Shown: positions 12,501-24,058 of the stretch, in pieces
Layout: every line of letters starts with the position of its first letter
Position numbering within the stretch: the stretch's first letter is position 1
Assembly (NCBI GenBank): GCA_963556695.1
Contig: CAUWAG010000010.1
Location: 4,526,001 to 4,590,000, forward strand
Direction: 5' to 3'
Source: Anthostomella pinea
Lineage: Eukaryota; Ascomycota; Sordariomycetes; Xylariales; Xylariaceae
DNA: 64,000 nucleotides
Program-made: the position numbers and the translations under genes
Notes under the pieces: generated by a model
Databases searched by the model: none
The model's input: only the letters and a program-made list of their open reading frames with translations
Told to the model about the DNA's origin: nothing

Positions 12501-12614
12501 GCGTCGCGCCCGCAGCTGAAGCAGCAACGGTCGTCGTTCCTGGTCGGCGGGATGAAGAACACTTTTGATAAGGCGAAGCTCATGGGCAATGGCATGTTTG
12601 CTCGGAAGCCTTAG
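6570..12614 (+). CDS. NLR-like protein: alpha/beta-hydrolase - NACHT-like NTPase - ankyrin repeats - Q/Y-rich tail
   Basis: Six exons: 6570-6703, 6751-6970, 7021-8129, 8260-9652, 9708-10468, 10523-12614, giving 1902 residues. All joins keep frame. Residues about 50-290 form a SERAC1/SesB-like hydrolase: VPGLGGH oxyanion region, nucleophile elbow GHSMGG (Ser131) and a late NHRDLVKF (candidate catalytic His281). A Walker A motif GPEGRGKT sits near residue 390; the expected Walker B reads VFFVLNNLHAL, with Asn where Asp is usual. Residues about 778-851 are almost pure Asp/Glu/Ser. About a dozen ankyrin repeats follow (roughly 890-1450; for example TPLHMAAFGGHVEVMKKLL). A second acidic block (about 1473-1520) leads to a Q/Y/P/S-rich disordered tail ending in a short basic-hydrophobic segment. 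Fungal NLRs of this type are linked to non-self recognition; role and trigger here are inferred from architecture. Confidence 0.88.
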
Positions 12615-13061
12615 GCGTGGATTGGGTTGGTTGGAAGGCGTTTAAGAACATGGGGTGGATTGGAGCTGGACTTGGGGTTGGGATTGGGATTTGGGATGGT
12701 ATGTATGCTTATGTTTTGATAGGCTTTGAAGCGTTAGAAGCGTAGTGGTCGGGTTGGTGTGTATATGTTTATACTGCTCGTGGAAGTAGTCTTCTGCTAT
12801 GCAATACCTAGGGCTTCCTCGGCCTACGTCTTGGACTCCTGGACTATGGTTTTTGTGCGTGTGGTACGTCATGAGTGTGGTTGACCTGGTGTAAGCGACT
12901 GCGTAAGTGAGTTGTTGTAGCTACAGCCATGACACTCGTAATGCTTTGAAAAAGTGTCGTTCAGCGGGCCCCTATTCGCATCACATGTCGACAACTTTGC
13001 CGATTTCTCTCCTTAGATATCCATTCCATGCCATAATTATACATCGATACTTTGTCCAATA
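12615..13061. other. intergenic between convergent genes
   Basis: T/G-rich on the plus strand, consistent with 3' untranslated sequence of the NLR gene and of the convergent regulator. No gene is supported. Confidence 0.6.
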
Positions 13062-14942
13062 TCAGACAAAAGCCGGCAAAATATCGCTAGAGCTGAAAAC
13101 AGCATTGAACTTATCAATATACGCCACCCCCGTCTCCGCCAGATCGTCCTGGGCCCAAAAAGACTGTAGCAGCGCCTTCGTGCCCTGCAGGCTCCTGACA
13201 CCCGTGTCCCGCTCCGTCCGCGCGATGAGATCGAGCACCACGATCCGATCAGCGTCGGTCCGCGCCTCGCAGCCCAGGATCAGGAGGGGGAACTGCCTCT
13301 GAAAAGTCTCCAGCCGCGCGAACATGGCGAAGGCGCGCTTGAGCCGCGACTTCATCTTCCCCGACTGTGCAGGCGGGCCGCCCGCGGCGCGCTCGAGGTA
13401 CACGAGCAGCGTCAGTTGGAAGATGGCCATTGTGGCGAGATCCTCCGACAGCATTGCGCGTCCCCCATGGGCTGAGTCTACGGCGGGCTCGGCGGGGAGC
13501 GGGAAGCTTGTGAGCTTCTGCTCGAGGACCGTGAGGAGGTTCTGGATGTCGATGCCGCGACTTCGCGCCTCGTCTGGTTCCAGGACTACGTTGAAGATCT
13601 CTGCTGCCATTTTTAGCATGGCCACGCATGGGAATCTGGTCGACGAGGTCTGTAGCTGGGTGTAAGTGATAGCTTTGATAGTGGTTATGGACCGTAACAC
13701 ACCATCAAGGCTCTGGATGTGTCGGGCTGTGGAGCCGGGATGCCGAGACCTCCAAGCAGCATCTCTTTTGCTGAGCTGCGCGTCCGCCAATGATGGAGAC
13801 TGAACCTGGACATTACATCACTATACATAATCGGGAAATGGTTAGTATTTCCTCCTAATCGCGTCTTGGATCCGGACGCTACATAGTGAATGCAGGACCA
13901 TCCCCCCTCAGAATGTGTAGAGAGTTGGTTGAAAACGTACTGATAAGAAACCCAACACAATAAGACGGCCATTTGGCTGTCTTGCCCAAGCAGGTTCGGT
14001 TGAACAGCTCCGAGTAGACTCTTGACACTTGAGACATAATGCAGCCATTGGCTCGAGGTATCTGACGCCTCTTGAATCTGCATGCCAAGTCAGCGCCCAC
14101 GATACACCGACATCGAGATCCATCCCGAATTCCAACCTCGAAACAGCACAGCAGCATCAGAGCAGCCACATGCGGCGACACCTCATGAGCGCCCACTCCA
14201 GACCTCGCCGAAGTCGCCAAGGCAGACAGTGCAGAAAGCTTGGCTCGAGCCGCATGGGACTGTAGGCCGTGTCGGTGGAGCGACGAGAGTGCGAGTAGAG
14301 ACTGCAGCACCGCCTCTGATAGGGGTGCGTTGGACAGGGCCATCGGCATAAGAACGTCACGCAATGTTGCCATTTCTGGCCTGACGGTGGTGAGAGAGTC
14401 GGAAACGACGACTTTGACTGAGCGGGTCAACTCGGTAAGTGCAGCGTGACCATGTCCAGATAGTCTACCTACAGTACTGCAGCAAATCACTATCGGTGTC
14501 CGTCTTCACCGGGCTCCATGACATGGGCTGGGGGACTTTGCGTGGCGGGCATGCTGAGGATAATCAGTATCACGTCCCCTGCGACTCTGGAAGCGACAAA
14601 CCGAGGGAGTCGGAACTGATCAAGTAGTGATGGCATTCGATGTCCCAAGACGATGTATTGACGATCCGGACTGGGAACGTCAGGCCACCATCTACCCTGG
14701 TCGTTGTCGGCTTCCCCAGTATGGCGCGTTTCCGATCGTTGGCTCTGGGCCACGACAGTCTCATCCCATATCCCTGGCACTGGCGTCCTGACTGGACGCA
14801 ATGCAAGCAGGCCGGCAGACTTCGATCACATAAGATACGGCGCTCTGTGTGCCTCGTGAGCCAGTGTGCTTCGCAGGGAACAGGTCAAAGGGGGATAGTC
14901 CGGACCTCTACATGTCCAACAGCTCCTACGCGGCGGCTTCAT
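13062..14942 (-). CDS. Zn2Cys6 transcription factor (Fungal_trans_2 type)
   Basis: Seven exons: 14942-14906, 14844-14602, 14553-14473, 14417-14137, 14077-13941, 13820-13703, 13655-13062; 496 residues. The first intron splits the zinc cluster. Joined, it reads CWTCRERRILCD, then six residues to CLHC, then six more to the last Cys: a perfect C-x2-C-x6-C-x6-C-x2-C-x6-C. QCQGYGMRLSWPRANDRKR follows, typical of this subfamily. The middle has LLALSSLHRHG and LMLLCCFEIQE, and the end has LLQSFWAQDDLAE, all matching the Fungal_trans_2 regulatory domain. The weakest splice is the first donor (GTCCGG). It is expected to be a nuclear regulator binding CGG triplets. It diverges from the SDR gene across 613 bp, so control of that gene and of itself is a reasonable inference. 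Confidence 0.88.
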
Positions 14943-15555
14943 GGTGATGCACCTTTGACGGTGGCCGTATGGTCCAACCGAGAGGGCTCTCGTGGAAAGT
15001 TGCCTCGTCCGGCGCCGCTCAGCTGCGATGTGGCTCGAAAGTCCAGGGCATCTTTGGTATGTCAGAAAATAACCAGAAGGAAGTACTGTTTACAGGGCTA
15101 TGGTATGTCAGCATTTTGTCCGCCGCCAAGGTCCGTCCAAGGCCTGGCATATGTCAGCACGATATCGGCCGAAGGTCGTGAGCCAATCACATGCACGACC
15201 AGCCTATGGGGCGGCATCTGCGGCTCTGCGGCGCTCCTTTATTAACCCCTGTCACTCGCGAATATGGCAACTATCCCCGACTCCACCTTTGGACACGTTT
15301 AACTTGTGTGAGCAAGCAAGTATTCGCGCCATGATGAGGGTATTCCTCTGTTCCACCCACTTCACTTATAGTAGCTTTGAAATCGGTGCAGCATGATAAG
15401 CCGTGTGAGGGCCTAGGGATGGATATATATACCATCGTGGCCGGACGCCATGTTGTAGAAAGAAAGATATTCAGTCCATCCTCAGCTCCTCCAGCAGAGC
15501 AGTATCACGATATCAGCTCTCTCAGAACCCTCTTTGAAAAGCCTCAGCTTCCAAT
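14943..15555. promoter_or_regulatory. shared divergent promoter of the Zn2Cys6 factor and the SDR
   Basis: The 613 bp contain a CCAAT box at 15183-15187 and three CGG triplets in direct orientation at 15212, 15221 and 15229, spaced 6 and 5 bp, the kind of site Zn2Cys6 proteins bind. A TATATATA at 15424-15431 lies about 130 bp before the SDR start. Binding by the neighbouring factor is inference. Confidence 0.5.
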
Positions 15556-16721
15556 ATGTCTACTTACCTGATCACCGGAGTATCGCGTGGCCTGGGCGTA
15601 AGTCGAGCCAATTCACCCGCTCAGAAGCCGTCTAACAGCTGCGTGTAGTTCGAATTCCTTCGCCAGACATCAAATGACCCGGCCAACACCGTCGTCGGTA
15701 TCGTTCGTAACAAGGTTGCCACCGACGACAAGGTGGCGGCTGAGCTGCCGAACCGCAAGAACATCCACGTGGTCCAAGGCGACATGACGGACTACGCCTC
15801 GCTAAAGGTAGGCCAGAACAACAGCGCACATCCCATCGGTAGTGTTCCAGCTGACACTCAGGCGCAGAAAGCCGTCGACGAAACCGCCACCATCACCGGC
15901 GGCGCCCTCGACTACGTCATCGCCAACGCGGCCATTATAGGCAGCGGGTCCAGCTTCGATCCCATCAGCGTCATGTACGTTCTGCACTCAAGCCTCCAAC
16001 ATCCCACAAACCACAAGAGAGGTATGCGACTAACACCGTCCCTAAAAATCCAGGGCCCAGCAGCCAGAAAGGTTCGAGCAGGGATTGCTGGACACGACGC
16101 GCGCCAACGTTATCGGCAACGTCCACCTCTTCACGCTGGCCCTGCCGCTGGTGCGCCGCGGCCGCGCCAAGAAGGTCATTGCCATCTCGTCGGGCATGGC
16201 CGACATCGAGCTCATCTCCAAGTTCGAGGTCGCAGACTCGGCGATATACTCGGTCTCCAAGGCGGCGCTGAACGCCGTGGTGGCCAAGTTCAGCGCCGAG
16301 CACGCCAAGAATGGTGTTCTTTTCAGTGAGTAACCTCAACAGCGACTCCTTTTCTTTCCTTTCTGTTGTTTTCCTTGCCTTCACTTGTATCCGAAACCGA
16401 TGGCTGACTGGCCACCCACGCTGCAGTGAGCATCTCGCCCGGATTAGTAGAAACTGGACAAAACACCGAATGTAAGTCTTGTAGAACTGGGCTCGCATCA
16501 ACACACATAGCTAACGGTGAAGTGAACCAGTCACCCCAGAGCAGATGCAGGCGCTGGGCGCGATGCTGCACAAGTTCAAGGACTATGCGCCCCACTTCAA
16601 CGGCCCAACCACCCCTGAGCTTGCCGTCGGGCAGGTCCTGTCTGTCATCGACAAGGCGAGCGTCGAAGCCGGGGACGGCGGGTCGTTCGTGTCTCAGTTC
16701 GGGAACAAGCAATGGTTGTGA
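15556..16721 (+). CDS. short-chain dehydrogenase/reductase (classical SDR)
   Basis: Six exons: 15556-15597, 15649-15807, 15868-15974, 16054-16325, 16427-16471, 16531-16721; 271 residues. N-terminal TGVSRGLG is the TGxxxGxG cofactor motif; GDMTD is the adenine-ring acidic segment; NAAI replaces the NNAG motif. AISSGMAD carries the catalytic Ser, and YSVSK the catalytic Tyr and Lys. SPGLVET is the usual segment after the active site. This makes it an NAD(P)-dependent oxidoreductase, probably cytosolic, with unknown substrate. Length is normal for the family. The 60-nt second intron is stop-free and a multiple of three, so unspliced message would stay in frame there. It shares a promoter with the Zn2Cys6 gene. 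Confidence 0.9.
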
Positions 16722-17077
16722 GCGGCGTGATACCTGTCAGGTAGATATTAGTGTAAACGTCCCTCCAAATGAAGGGATAAGCGAGCCCGGGGTCAATCTG
16801 GTCCCGATACAATGGAAGATATTCCTCGTCGAGCTATAGTAATGATGTTGCGATCCAGCCACATGGAGGATATGAAACACTTTAGGCGCAGTTCTGTCAG
16901 TTGTCTCGCCCACCGCCTCGGACTACCTAGAAGACACCGGGAGTCCCGAATCAGTTCAAAAGCAGCAGGTCTCGAACATGCTCACTTGTTTATTCCAACG
17001 GTATAGCTCCTATGTGGTCCCTAGCAGAGGGGTATGGCCAGGGATGTAGACAGTGTGATGCAGCGCAACACGAATTC
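16722..17077. other. intergenic between convergent genes
   Basis: Separates the 3' ends of the SDR and the dioxygenase-like gene. Nothing else is supported. Confidence 0.6.
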
Positions 17078-18756
17078 TCATACAGTTGGGATATTCTCCA
17101 ATCCATCCTCGCCGAGGGACGGGTCCAAAGCTCTGAGCTGATCCACATAGTGAGGACCCAGCTCTGTTTGCCCAATGACCTCGGAATTGCCGCATCGTCT
17201 CAAGGTGTCCATATATTCATCGATATCGACGTACACTCCCTGCAGGTATCTCGAACCCGTCGATGGATCGAAACCCCTTCTCCGTACCAAAATGCGCCAA
17301 TTATTAACGAGCACGGCTTCACCAGGTGCCAGCTTGTGCTCAAAGACGTTTTTTGGTAGGCTGAATCGCCTCACGAATCCGTGCCAGACCATTTTATTAG
17401 CCCTCCATTGCAGATCATCAGCCTGGAAGTATTGAGTCGGGTCTTCGAAAGCCGGAGAGAAGGCCACCTTTCGTGGGAACCCAAAGTAAGAAGACATGAT
17501 TCCCCTGGTCTTGGCAAAGTGATGGCCTTCATGGTTGTATTGATATCGAATAGTGGAAGCTTGCAACATATCGAACTCTTTTCTCTTGAAGAGGAAATAC
17601 TCCCAGGCTGGTAGGAACCCGTCACTGAAGATGAGTTCGCCTCCATCGACACTGTTTTCCAAACACCGCAGCACCACTACTCTCGGAACATTGTTGAAGT
17701 AAGGCAGCTGCGTCTGCAATGGCACGGGCCCGTGCCCATGGGCAACGGTACGGCTCTTCGGTATATGCTTGACGTCCCATGTGCGCCCCCAGACTGTTGA
17801 TTTCAGCGGGCCTATTGGCGCGGCAAGTTGTTCCTGGGTCACATCTGAGGGGATGTCCTTGAGGAAGAGGATGCCATAGAGGTGGAAGGTCTCAATTGCG
17901 AGGTTGAATTCCTTGCTACTGCCCTGCATCCACTGGTCATAGTTCACGAAGCGAACGGATTTCTCCATCAACTCCTTGTTCCACAGACGTAGTCGCTGAG
18001 TATCGATGATGGCCTGCGAACGGCGGCGCATGGCTGACGGATCAAGCCGAAGCGCTTCAAAAAGTCGGGCCGGGTAGGTGGAACGATGGGTCATGCCATC
18101 GCAAAAGAAATCATCCGTCCAGGAGACTTCCAAGTCGCCGGCCTCGTTGAAGTCAGCCTGCCCGATGGGCAGGTCTTGTGGCACTTCGCAGATGGAAAAT
18201 TGCTTTTGGCCGGAGGCAGGATCGACGCAGCGCGGACAGGTGCAAGCATTGCGCACCCACTGCCGATCGATCATCCGAGGTGAGCGTGAGTTCGTGCGTC
18301 GCAACACGATGAGCCTTTCCTGCTCCTCTTTGGGCAGATCAGGATAGAACTGGTGGCCCGGACGTATCACCTCCCAGCGCTTCGGGTCATCATCTTCGGG
18401 GTTTATCAGGGGTTTCGCCTCTCCACGCGCTTTAGCGACGCGGCGAACAGTGTCTGGCGAAATCGGCGGCTGCTGACCCCTGGCCCCTTGGACGAGGCGG
18501 CGAACAGTGAATGACGAAGTGGATGGCTTGACATCGTCGCTGTAAGCGCGCTCAGTTGCAGTCCGGTTGTCCGGCACCCTCTGCAACTTTGGAGTCCCGA
18601 CCCTGAGCCTCGCGTGCTGTAAAGGAAGGTTGGCAAGCGCCGGGCACCGCGCCCTTGGTAGAGCCCAGATTGCCCGACCCCGCGCCGTCGACCGGAATAA
18701 ACTTTGAACTGATGGGTGGATGGGTGGGCACTCAAGTTCGTCAAGCTAGACCTCAT
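17078..18756 (-). CDS. gamma-butyrobetaine hydroxylase/TauD-like protein with degenerate iron site
   Basis: Proposed exons 18756-18679 and 18616-17078 (62-nt intron ending CTTTACAG), 538 residues. The large exon alone has no ATG near its start; the small first exon supplies one and a Ser/Arg-rich, mitochondrial-presequence-like N-terminus, but its donor (GTCGGG) is weak. The N-terminal domain (RNACTCPRCVDP) is the Cys-rich GBBH_N-type zinc fold; the rest is a TauD/GBBH jelly roll (FHLYGILFLKDIP, GGELIFSDG, YVDIDEY). In active members the Fe(II) ligands are an HxD pair and a distal His. Here the HTDLPYY-like position reads QTQLPYF and the NWRVLHGR-like position reads NWRILVRR, so all three ligands appear missing. 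It is probably not a functional 2-oxoglutarate dioxygenase; a carnitine-synthesis role should not be assumed. Confidence 0.82.
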
Positions 18757-18967
18757 GAAGGTCCGCGTCGTCAGGTGAAGGCGGCTCAAGCGCGTCCCCT
18801 GGTCCAGACGGGGAGCGCCACACTTACTATTTAGCCACGTATAAGCCACATACCCACTTTCGCACATATCTTATCTTATCAACCATGGCAAGCTGGAAAA
18901 AAAAGTTGGGAGATCCAACCTGCAACCATACCACCCATCCATTTTGCAGCTGATCGCCACCATCGCA
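18757..18967. promoter_or_regulatory. short divergent promoter, GBBH-like / EBP2
   Basis: Only 211 bp separate the two proposed start codons on opposite strands, so regulatory sequence is probably shared. It includes TATCTTATCTTATC-like pyrimidine/AT sequence near 18870 and an A7 tract at 18898-18904. Confidence 0.5.
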
Positions 18968-20487
18968 ATGGGAAGAAGTAAGCTGAAGGTCGCATTGGCG
19001 CACGAGAAGGGTGTCGACTTCAAGAAATTGAGGGAGAAAAAAACACACAAGGAGAGAGTGCACAAGAAGCAAAAGAAGGCCGGCGCGAATGGTGGGACAG
19101 CAGCCATACCAGAAAATGCTTCCGACGACGAGAACGGCTGGGAGGACGAGGACGAGACAGAGGGCGGTGCCCTGATCGCAGACGAAGAAGCCGGCGACCG
19201 CTCTTCTGACGACGACGATAACGAAGACGAAGCTGAGAACCCCGACCTGGCGGCACTGGACGAAAGCGACGACTCGGATTCCTCGATAGAGTTCGAGAAG
19301 AAGATCGTGCGCACGCCGAAAGCAAAGGTCACCAGTATAGTCGCCACTGCGTCGAAAAAGGCTGCTGAAGAGGATGATGAGGATGACGAAGAGGACGAGG
19401 ACGACGAGGACATACCCATGTCTGACCTCGAAGAAGACATGGAAGACGAGGAGAGAGAAGAGCTCAATGCTTTGGTGCGAAGCCGCACGACGATCAACAA
19501 CACAACCGCCCTCCTCGCCTCCCTGAAGCGCATAGCCTTACCGACCGACAAGTCCGTACCCTTCACTGCCCACCAGAGCATTGTCAGCGCCGAACCTACC
19601 GCCGATGGTATCGAGGACGTACAAGACGATCTGAAGCGAGAACTGGCCTGTAAGTATCTTCCCAACTTTCATTAGCTCTGGCCGTCCTTCGGGATTAGGG
19701 CCGAAATACCTGCTAAGGATATGGTGACTAACTTCCACTCTCACAGTCTACGGTCAAAGTCTCGCTGCGGCCAAGCAAGCACGCGCCCTGCTGAAGTCCG
19801 AGGGCGTCCCGTTCTCGCGGCCTACAGACTACTTCGCCGAGATGGTCAAGGACGACGGGCACATGGCGAGGGTGAAGGAGAAGCTGGTGGAGGCGGCGTC
19901 GGCCAAGAAGGCGTCCGCCGAGGCGCGCAAGCAGCGCGATCTCAAGAAGTTCGGCAAGCAGGTGCAGAACGCCAAGCTACAGGAGCGGCACAAGGAGAAG
20001 CGGGAGACGCTGGACAAGATCAAGACGCTGAAGCGGAGTGAGTGCACCCCCTGCCCGTTTTCTATCTTCCCTTCCCCTGCCTGTCAAAGCTTCCCACCCA
20101 CAAATACTCAAATACTCCTACTTGCATGACTGACGTTTTACTCCCCCACGCACAGAACGCCACGAATCCGGCGGCGGCGACCTGGGCGAGAAGGAAGCCG
20201 ACATCTTCGACGTGGCCGTCGACAAGGAGCTGAAGAGCTCGGGCTACAAGAACGGCGGCGGTCGCGGCCCGCCCGGTGGCGGTGCCAACAACAAGCGCCA
20301 GAAGAAGAACGAGAAGTACGGCTTCGGCGGCAAGAAGAAGCACACCAAGTCTGGCGACGCCGTCAGCTCCGGCGACATGAGCGGGTTCAGCGCGAAGCGG
20401 ATGAAGACGGGCGCCAAGCCCGGCAAGGTGGCCAAGACGGCGCGCCTGGGCAAGAGCAGGCGGCAGGCTGGCGCTGGGAAGCGGTGA
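18968..20487 (+). CDS. EBP2: rRNA-processing protein EBP2
   Basis: Three exons: 18968-19649, 19747-20037, 20156-20487; 434 residues. The N-terminal half is basic, then very acidic (D/E runs around residues 45-90 and 135-155). The EBP2 domain follows, with LKRELAFYGQSL across the first splice, then GVPFSRPTDYFAEMVKDD and a long lysine/arginine helix (KQRDLKKFGKQVQ). The C-terminus is Gly/Lys-rich and ends ...RRQAGAGKR, as in other EBP2 proteins. EBP2 is a nucleolar factor needed for 27S pre-rRNA processing and 60S subunit assembly. Both introns have good donors (GTAAGT, GTGAGT). The gene is essential in yeast, and conservation here suggests it is functional. Confidence 0.93.
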
Positions 20488-21207
20488 GAGTGAGAGTGAG
20501 GGTTTGGGAGTGGTCACTTCCATCTGGGGTGCTAAGGCTTGTTTGCTATCACAAATTGGTACCGCCGCCTCGTGTCTGCAGGGGAGGACCATAAGACCAG
20601 GAGCACTAAGCTCTTGAGTGGCGTGTTCCATCATTAGATACCAATGAATGTGTGCTTGTTGGGGAGATAGCAGCTCCCCACTGTCTTCATGTCACAATCC
20701 TTCTTGGACAGTCGCACGTAAGAGCATGATCTATGACTGGGCTTCTGGAATCGACATTGGTCTTGCACGACTTGGACAGGCGTCACGGGCGACCGGCCCT
20801 TAGATGCCCAGATCCCACGACGAATACGTTGGTTCTAGTGACACATGGTCGTAGCTACCTTACACAGCGGCACTTGAATCCCATCGAGTCGTAGCCTTGT
20901 TTTAGGGACGGTTGAACTACTCAGCTTCTATTCTGGCTTTGCAACTATAGATTGTTGGCTCAGTAGCTAACTGCTGTCTCCAGAAACATGGGGATTCGCA
21001 TACAAGACGCCCATGTAGTTAGCAGGCCTAAACCAGTCGTCACATCACACCACAGTATTCAAGCAGATGATGATTAGATTCAAAATCATTCGAGCTACAC
21101 GAACGCACATTCAGCTCCTTGGCCGTAGACAATACAAAAGCCGTTCCCTTCCATACTATTAGCACATGTATGTCGCTGGCTATGCGACCAGACCATTGAA
21201 ACAGAGT
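20488..21207. other. intergenic between convergent genes
   Basis: Holds the 3' regions of EBP2 and HID1. No coding or RNA feature is supported in the 720 bp. Confidence 0.6.
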
Positions 21208-24058
21208 CTATGTCTGCGCATTCCGTTGCGGTGGAAAGCCTGTTGAGGCTGGCGAGGCTGGCGACGTAGGACCCCGTAGATTGATAGACCCAATTCTCGA
21301 CACAATGTTGCTGCCGACAGCATCCACTGCTCCGCGCGGCGATGTCAATGTCGGCCCTTCTGCTGCCGTCTCTTGTACCTTGAAGAGCTTGATGGCTGTC
21401 CCGTTCCATATGCCGACTGTTCCCTTTGAGACCTGCATCTCGCTGGCAAATACAAAGCTCCAAACCAACGACTCGTACCAGCCAAGCGCCAGTGGTGACC
21501 ATTCGAAAGAATGCACTCTAGCCGGCGATGGCTCAATGGCGACAAGATCGGCTTCCTTAATGGTTTTCAACGTCACCGATGAAGGAGAGTCAGTAGACAG
21601 TCCCTGCCGATTTATGAGAGCCGTCAGCTGTTGAATGACGGTTAGTATCGTGTGTAAGGGCAACTCTGGAAGCCAGCTCTCGATCCAATTTGCCGATGGC
21701 TCAAATGAGCCTGTGGTGGATTGGCCCGCGACAGAGTAGCTGCTCAGGCTCGTGGTACTGTTCTGTCTTGAGAATGCAGGGACTCCAGCAGGCATCTTTC
21801 CTCTAGCTTTCTCCGACATTCCCTTCAGTTGCGTTGGTACCGCATCTTCCACATCCGCGACAGAAGAGGTCCTGGAGGGGTTCTCACTAGGACTCGACTG
21901 AGCCGGCGTTGGCTGGCCATCATCGTCACTTTCGTCCTCATCGTCGCCAATGGCAAACGTGCTATCCTCTTCTGGCACATCACTCAGTGTTGGTGTCTTT
22001 GGCTGTGCCGAAGTAGGACTGCGTAGACTGTCTACCGAGCTTCGTCTGGAGCTAGTATCAAATGGGTCAATTGGCTGCCCATTATCCTTTCTTCGACGAC
22101 TTCGACGTTCAATTTCTTCTTGGCCACTTTCGAGTGTGAAGCTGCGTAGTGCTTCGAAGTGTTTCCTATTCTTGAGTACCAAATATAAGAAATTGGGATT
22201 TTCTGGCTTCATGTTAGCGCGTGTATCTTTCAAGGATCAGGCTTGTTGACTCACTCTGATACTGATGTTCAATGATAGCATTCATGGACTCTAAGAGCGA
22301 GCTGAGCAGACTGTGGTTGCTGTCGTTGGCCAGAAGAAATGACGGGGAAGACATCGAGTTGAACAGCTGCAAAAGTTTAGAACATGTTGTGCTGCTGATG
22401 CCCTCCAGGTAAGCGGCGATGTTGTTGATCACAGCTAGAAGCGCAGGGTATATGGCAGACAGTTTTCCCTGACTTCTTGTGATAAGATTGTATATGGACT
22501 AAGAAAAGTGGTCAGCAGTGTCCGTGCCATAGCTGTTGATATACTCACTTGTATGAGGAAGTCGGCGTAGGTTCCTTGGAATCCGGGTATCCTGATGACC
22601 GCTGGTAGGGTATCTTGACCCTCGAAGTTCTTGTTGAGATTCACACCGAAATTCTTCTCGACGCTCAAAGTCTGCAACAAGAAAGCACACATCCGTACAA
22701 CACCATGCTTGGACGCATCCGCCTGATATTCGGTTGCGTAGAAGAAAATGAGAATGACGAAATCATGAACACGCTGTGTGTCCATCATATACGACCTGAA
22801 GCGCTTGTTGCATTGGGTGACCTCCCAGAACAGCATGAGGATCTCAGGGGAAAACCTTGTTGCAGTCTGTGTCCCCGGGATGTACGAGGCATTAGCTTGT
22901 ATTGGTTGATTCAGTATCCGCGTCATGCCATCCACAATGAACTGAAAGTCTTGAGCGCGATGTAGTCGTCCCAAGAAGTGTCGATAGTAGTTCTTTTGCG
23001 TAGTTGCAGAGGAAGAATCGGGTATCGGGTAGAGGAGAACGACTAGTAGAAACTGCAGCGTATACGTGACGAGTATCTCTTTGGAATCCTTAAACACAAG
23101 ACTATTCATAGGGACACGCCAGCTTGCCGGGTTGTATTTCAGAGTCTGAGATAGTTAGCGACCAGATGCAGACCAGATGCATATTGGACTCACCGTGTTC
23201 AGCAATGAGCACAACATGGAGAGCACGACCTGTTTGTCAGGACAAGTACAGATGTATGTCAATGCCTTCGTTCCCTTGACCGGGAGTAAGTTGGGTCCCA
23301 TGTACATGCTCTTACTGGCCATGGTCAAGAGCAGGCGCAAGATCTCGCACCGGTTATTCTCGTACCCTTTTGTGGTGGCCACAGCGGTGTTGCATCCCAC
23401 TCCGCTCTGCCAGATGGCATAGGTGACCTTGGGTTTGCCATGAGGTTGTCTAGGGCCAGTCAGCTCGGAGAAGAATAGTAGATCGACGAGTGTGTCTATG
23501 AGCTCCTCGGCCAGTGGCTTCACGTCTTCGAACTCGTCGGTGGGTGGTTTCACGTCTTGTTCCTCGGCCTGGGCTTCATCGAAAAGGACCTCATTTGCGA
23601 TAGCTGCTCGTCTTGTCCGCTTCCTCCTCGTCCCCCAAAAGAACCTGTCCTCCCAAGATTCCAGTTGATCGACTTCGTATAGGTATGGTAGAATACGGGT
23701 CAGGACACGGATGCAATTCAAGGCGTCGCGTTCCGGCGCAAGCTCTGGGTCAGGGAAGGATGGATGATGGCGTAATATGAAGAGCCGGGATGTCACAGCT
23801 AGCACGAGTGTTTCGAGATTCTCGATGGCGCGGTCGCGAGCTCGTCGGATATCGGCAGCAGAAAAAAGGCTGAATACATCTTCGGAAGACTCAGGGAGCT
23901 CCCAGAACTAGGGGCATTTAGTATGGAGAGTATATTTGCCTATGGCCGGGGAGGGCACTGACAGATGTCCAGTAAGGGTCGTCGGCAGGTATATTCCGCT
24001 CTTCCGACAGTCTGAAGATGCCCTTCTTGAAGACTAGCTTGGAGTCGCTGGCACCCAT
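21208..24058 (-). CDS. HID1: HID1 family protein
   Basis: Five exons: 24058-23963, 23907-23194, 23145-22549, 22498-22255, 22202-21208; 881 residues, all phases consistent. The protein starts MGASDSK, an N-myristoylation consensus like that of animal HID1, then DDPYWTSFWELP. KNYYRHFLGRLHRAQDFQFI and ENPNFLYLVLKN/FTLESGQEEIERR are typical Hid1-domain segments. The region between about residues 600 and 750 is acidic and Ser-rich, and likely disordered. HID1 proteins act at the medial/trans-Golgi in secretory sorting and dense-core vesicle formation in animals; fungal orthologues are less studied. Start 24058 is chosen for the myristoylation motif. Confidence 0.9.
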
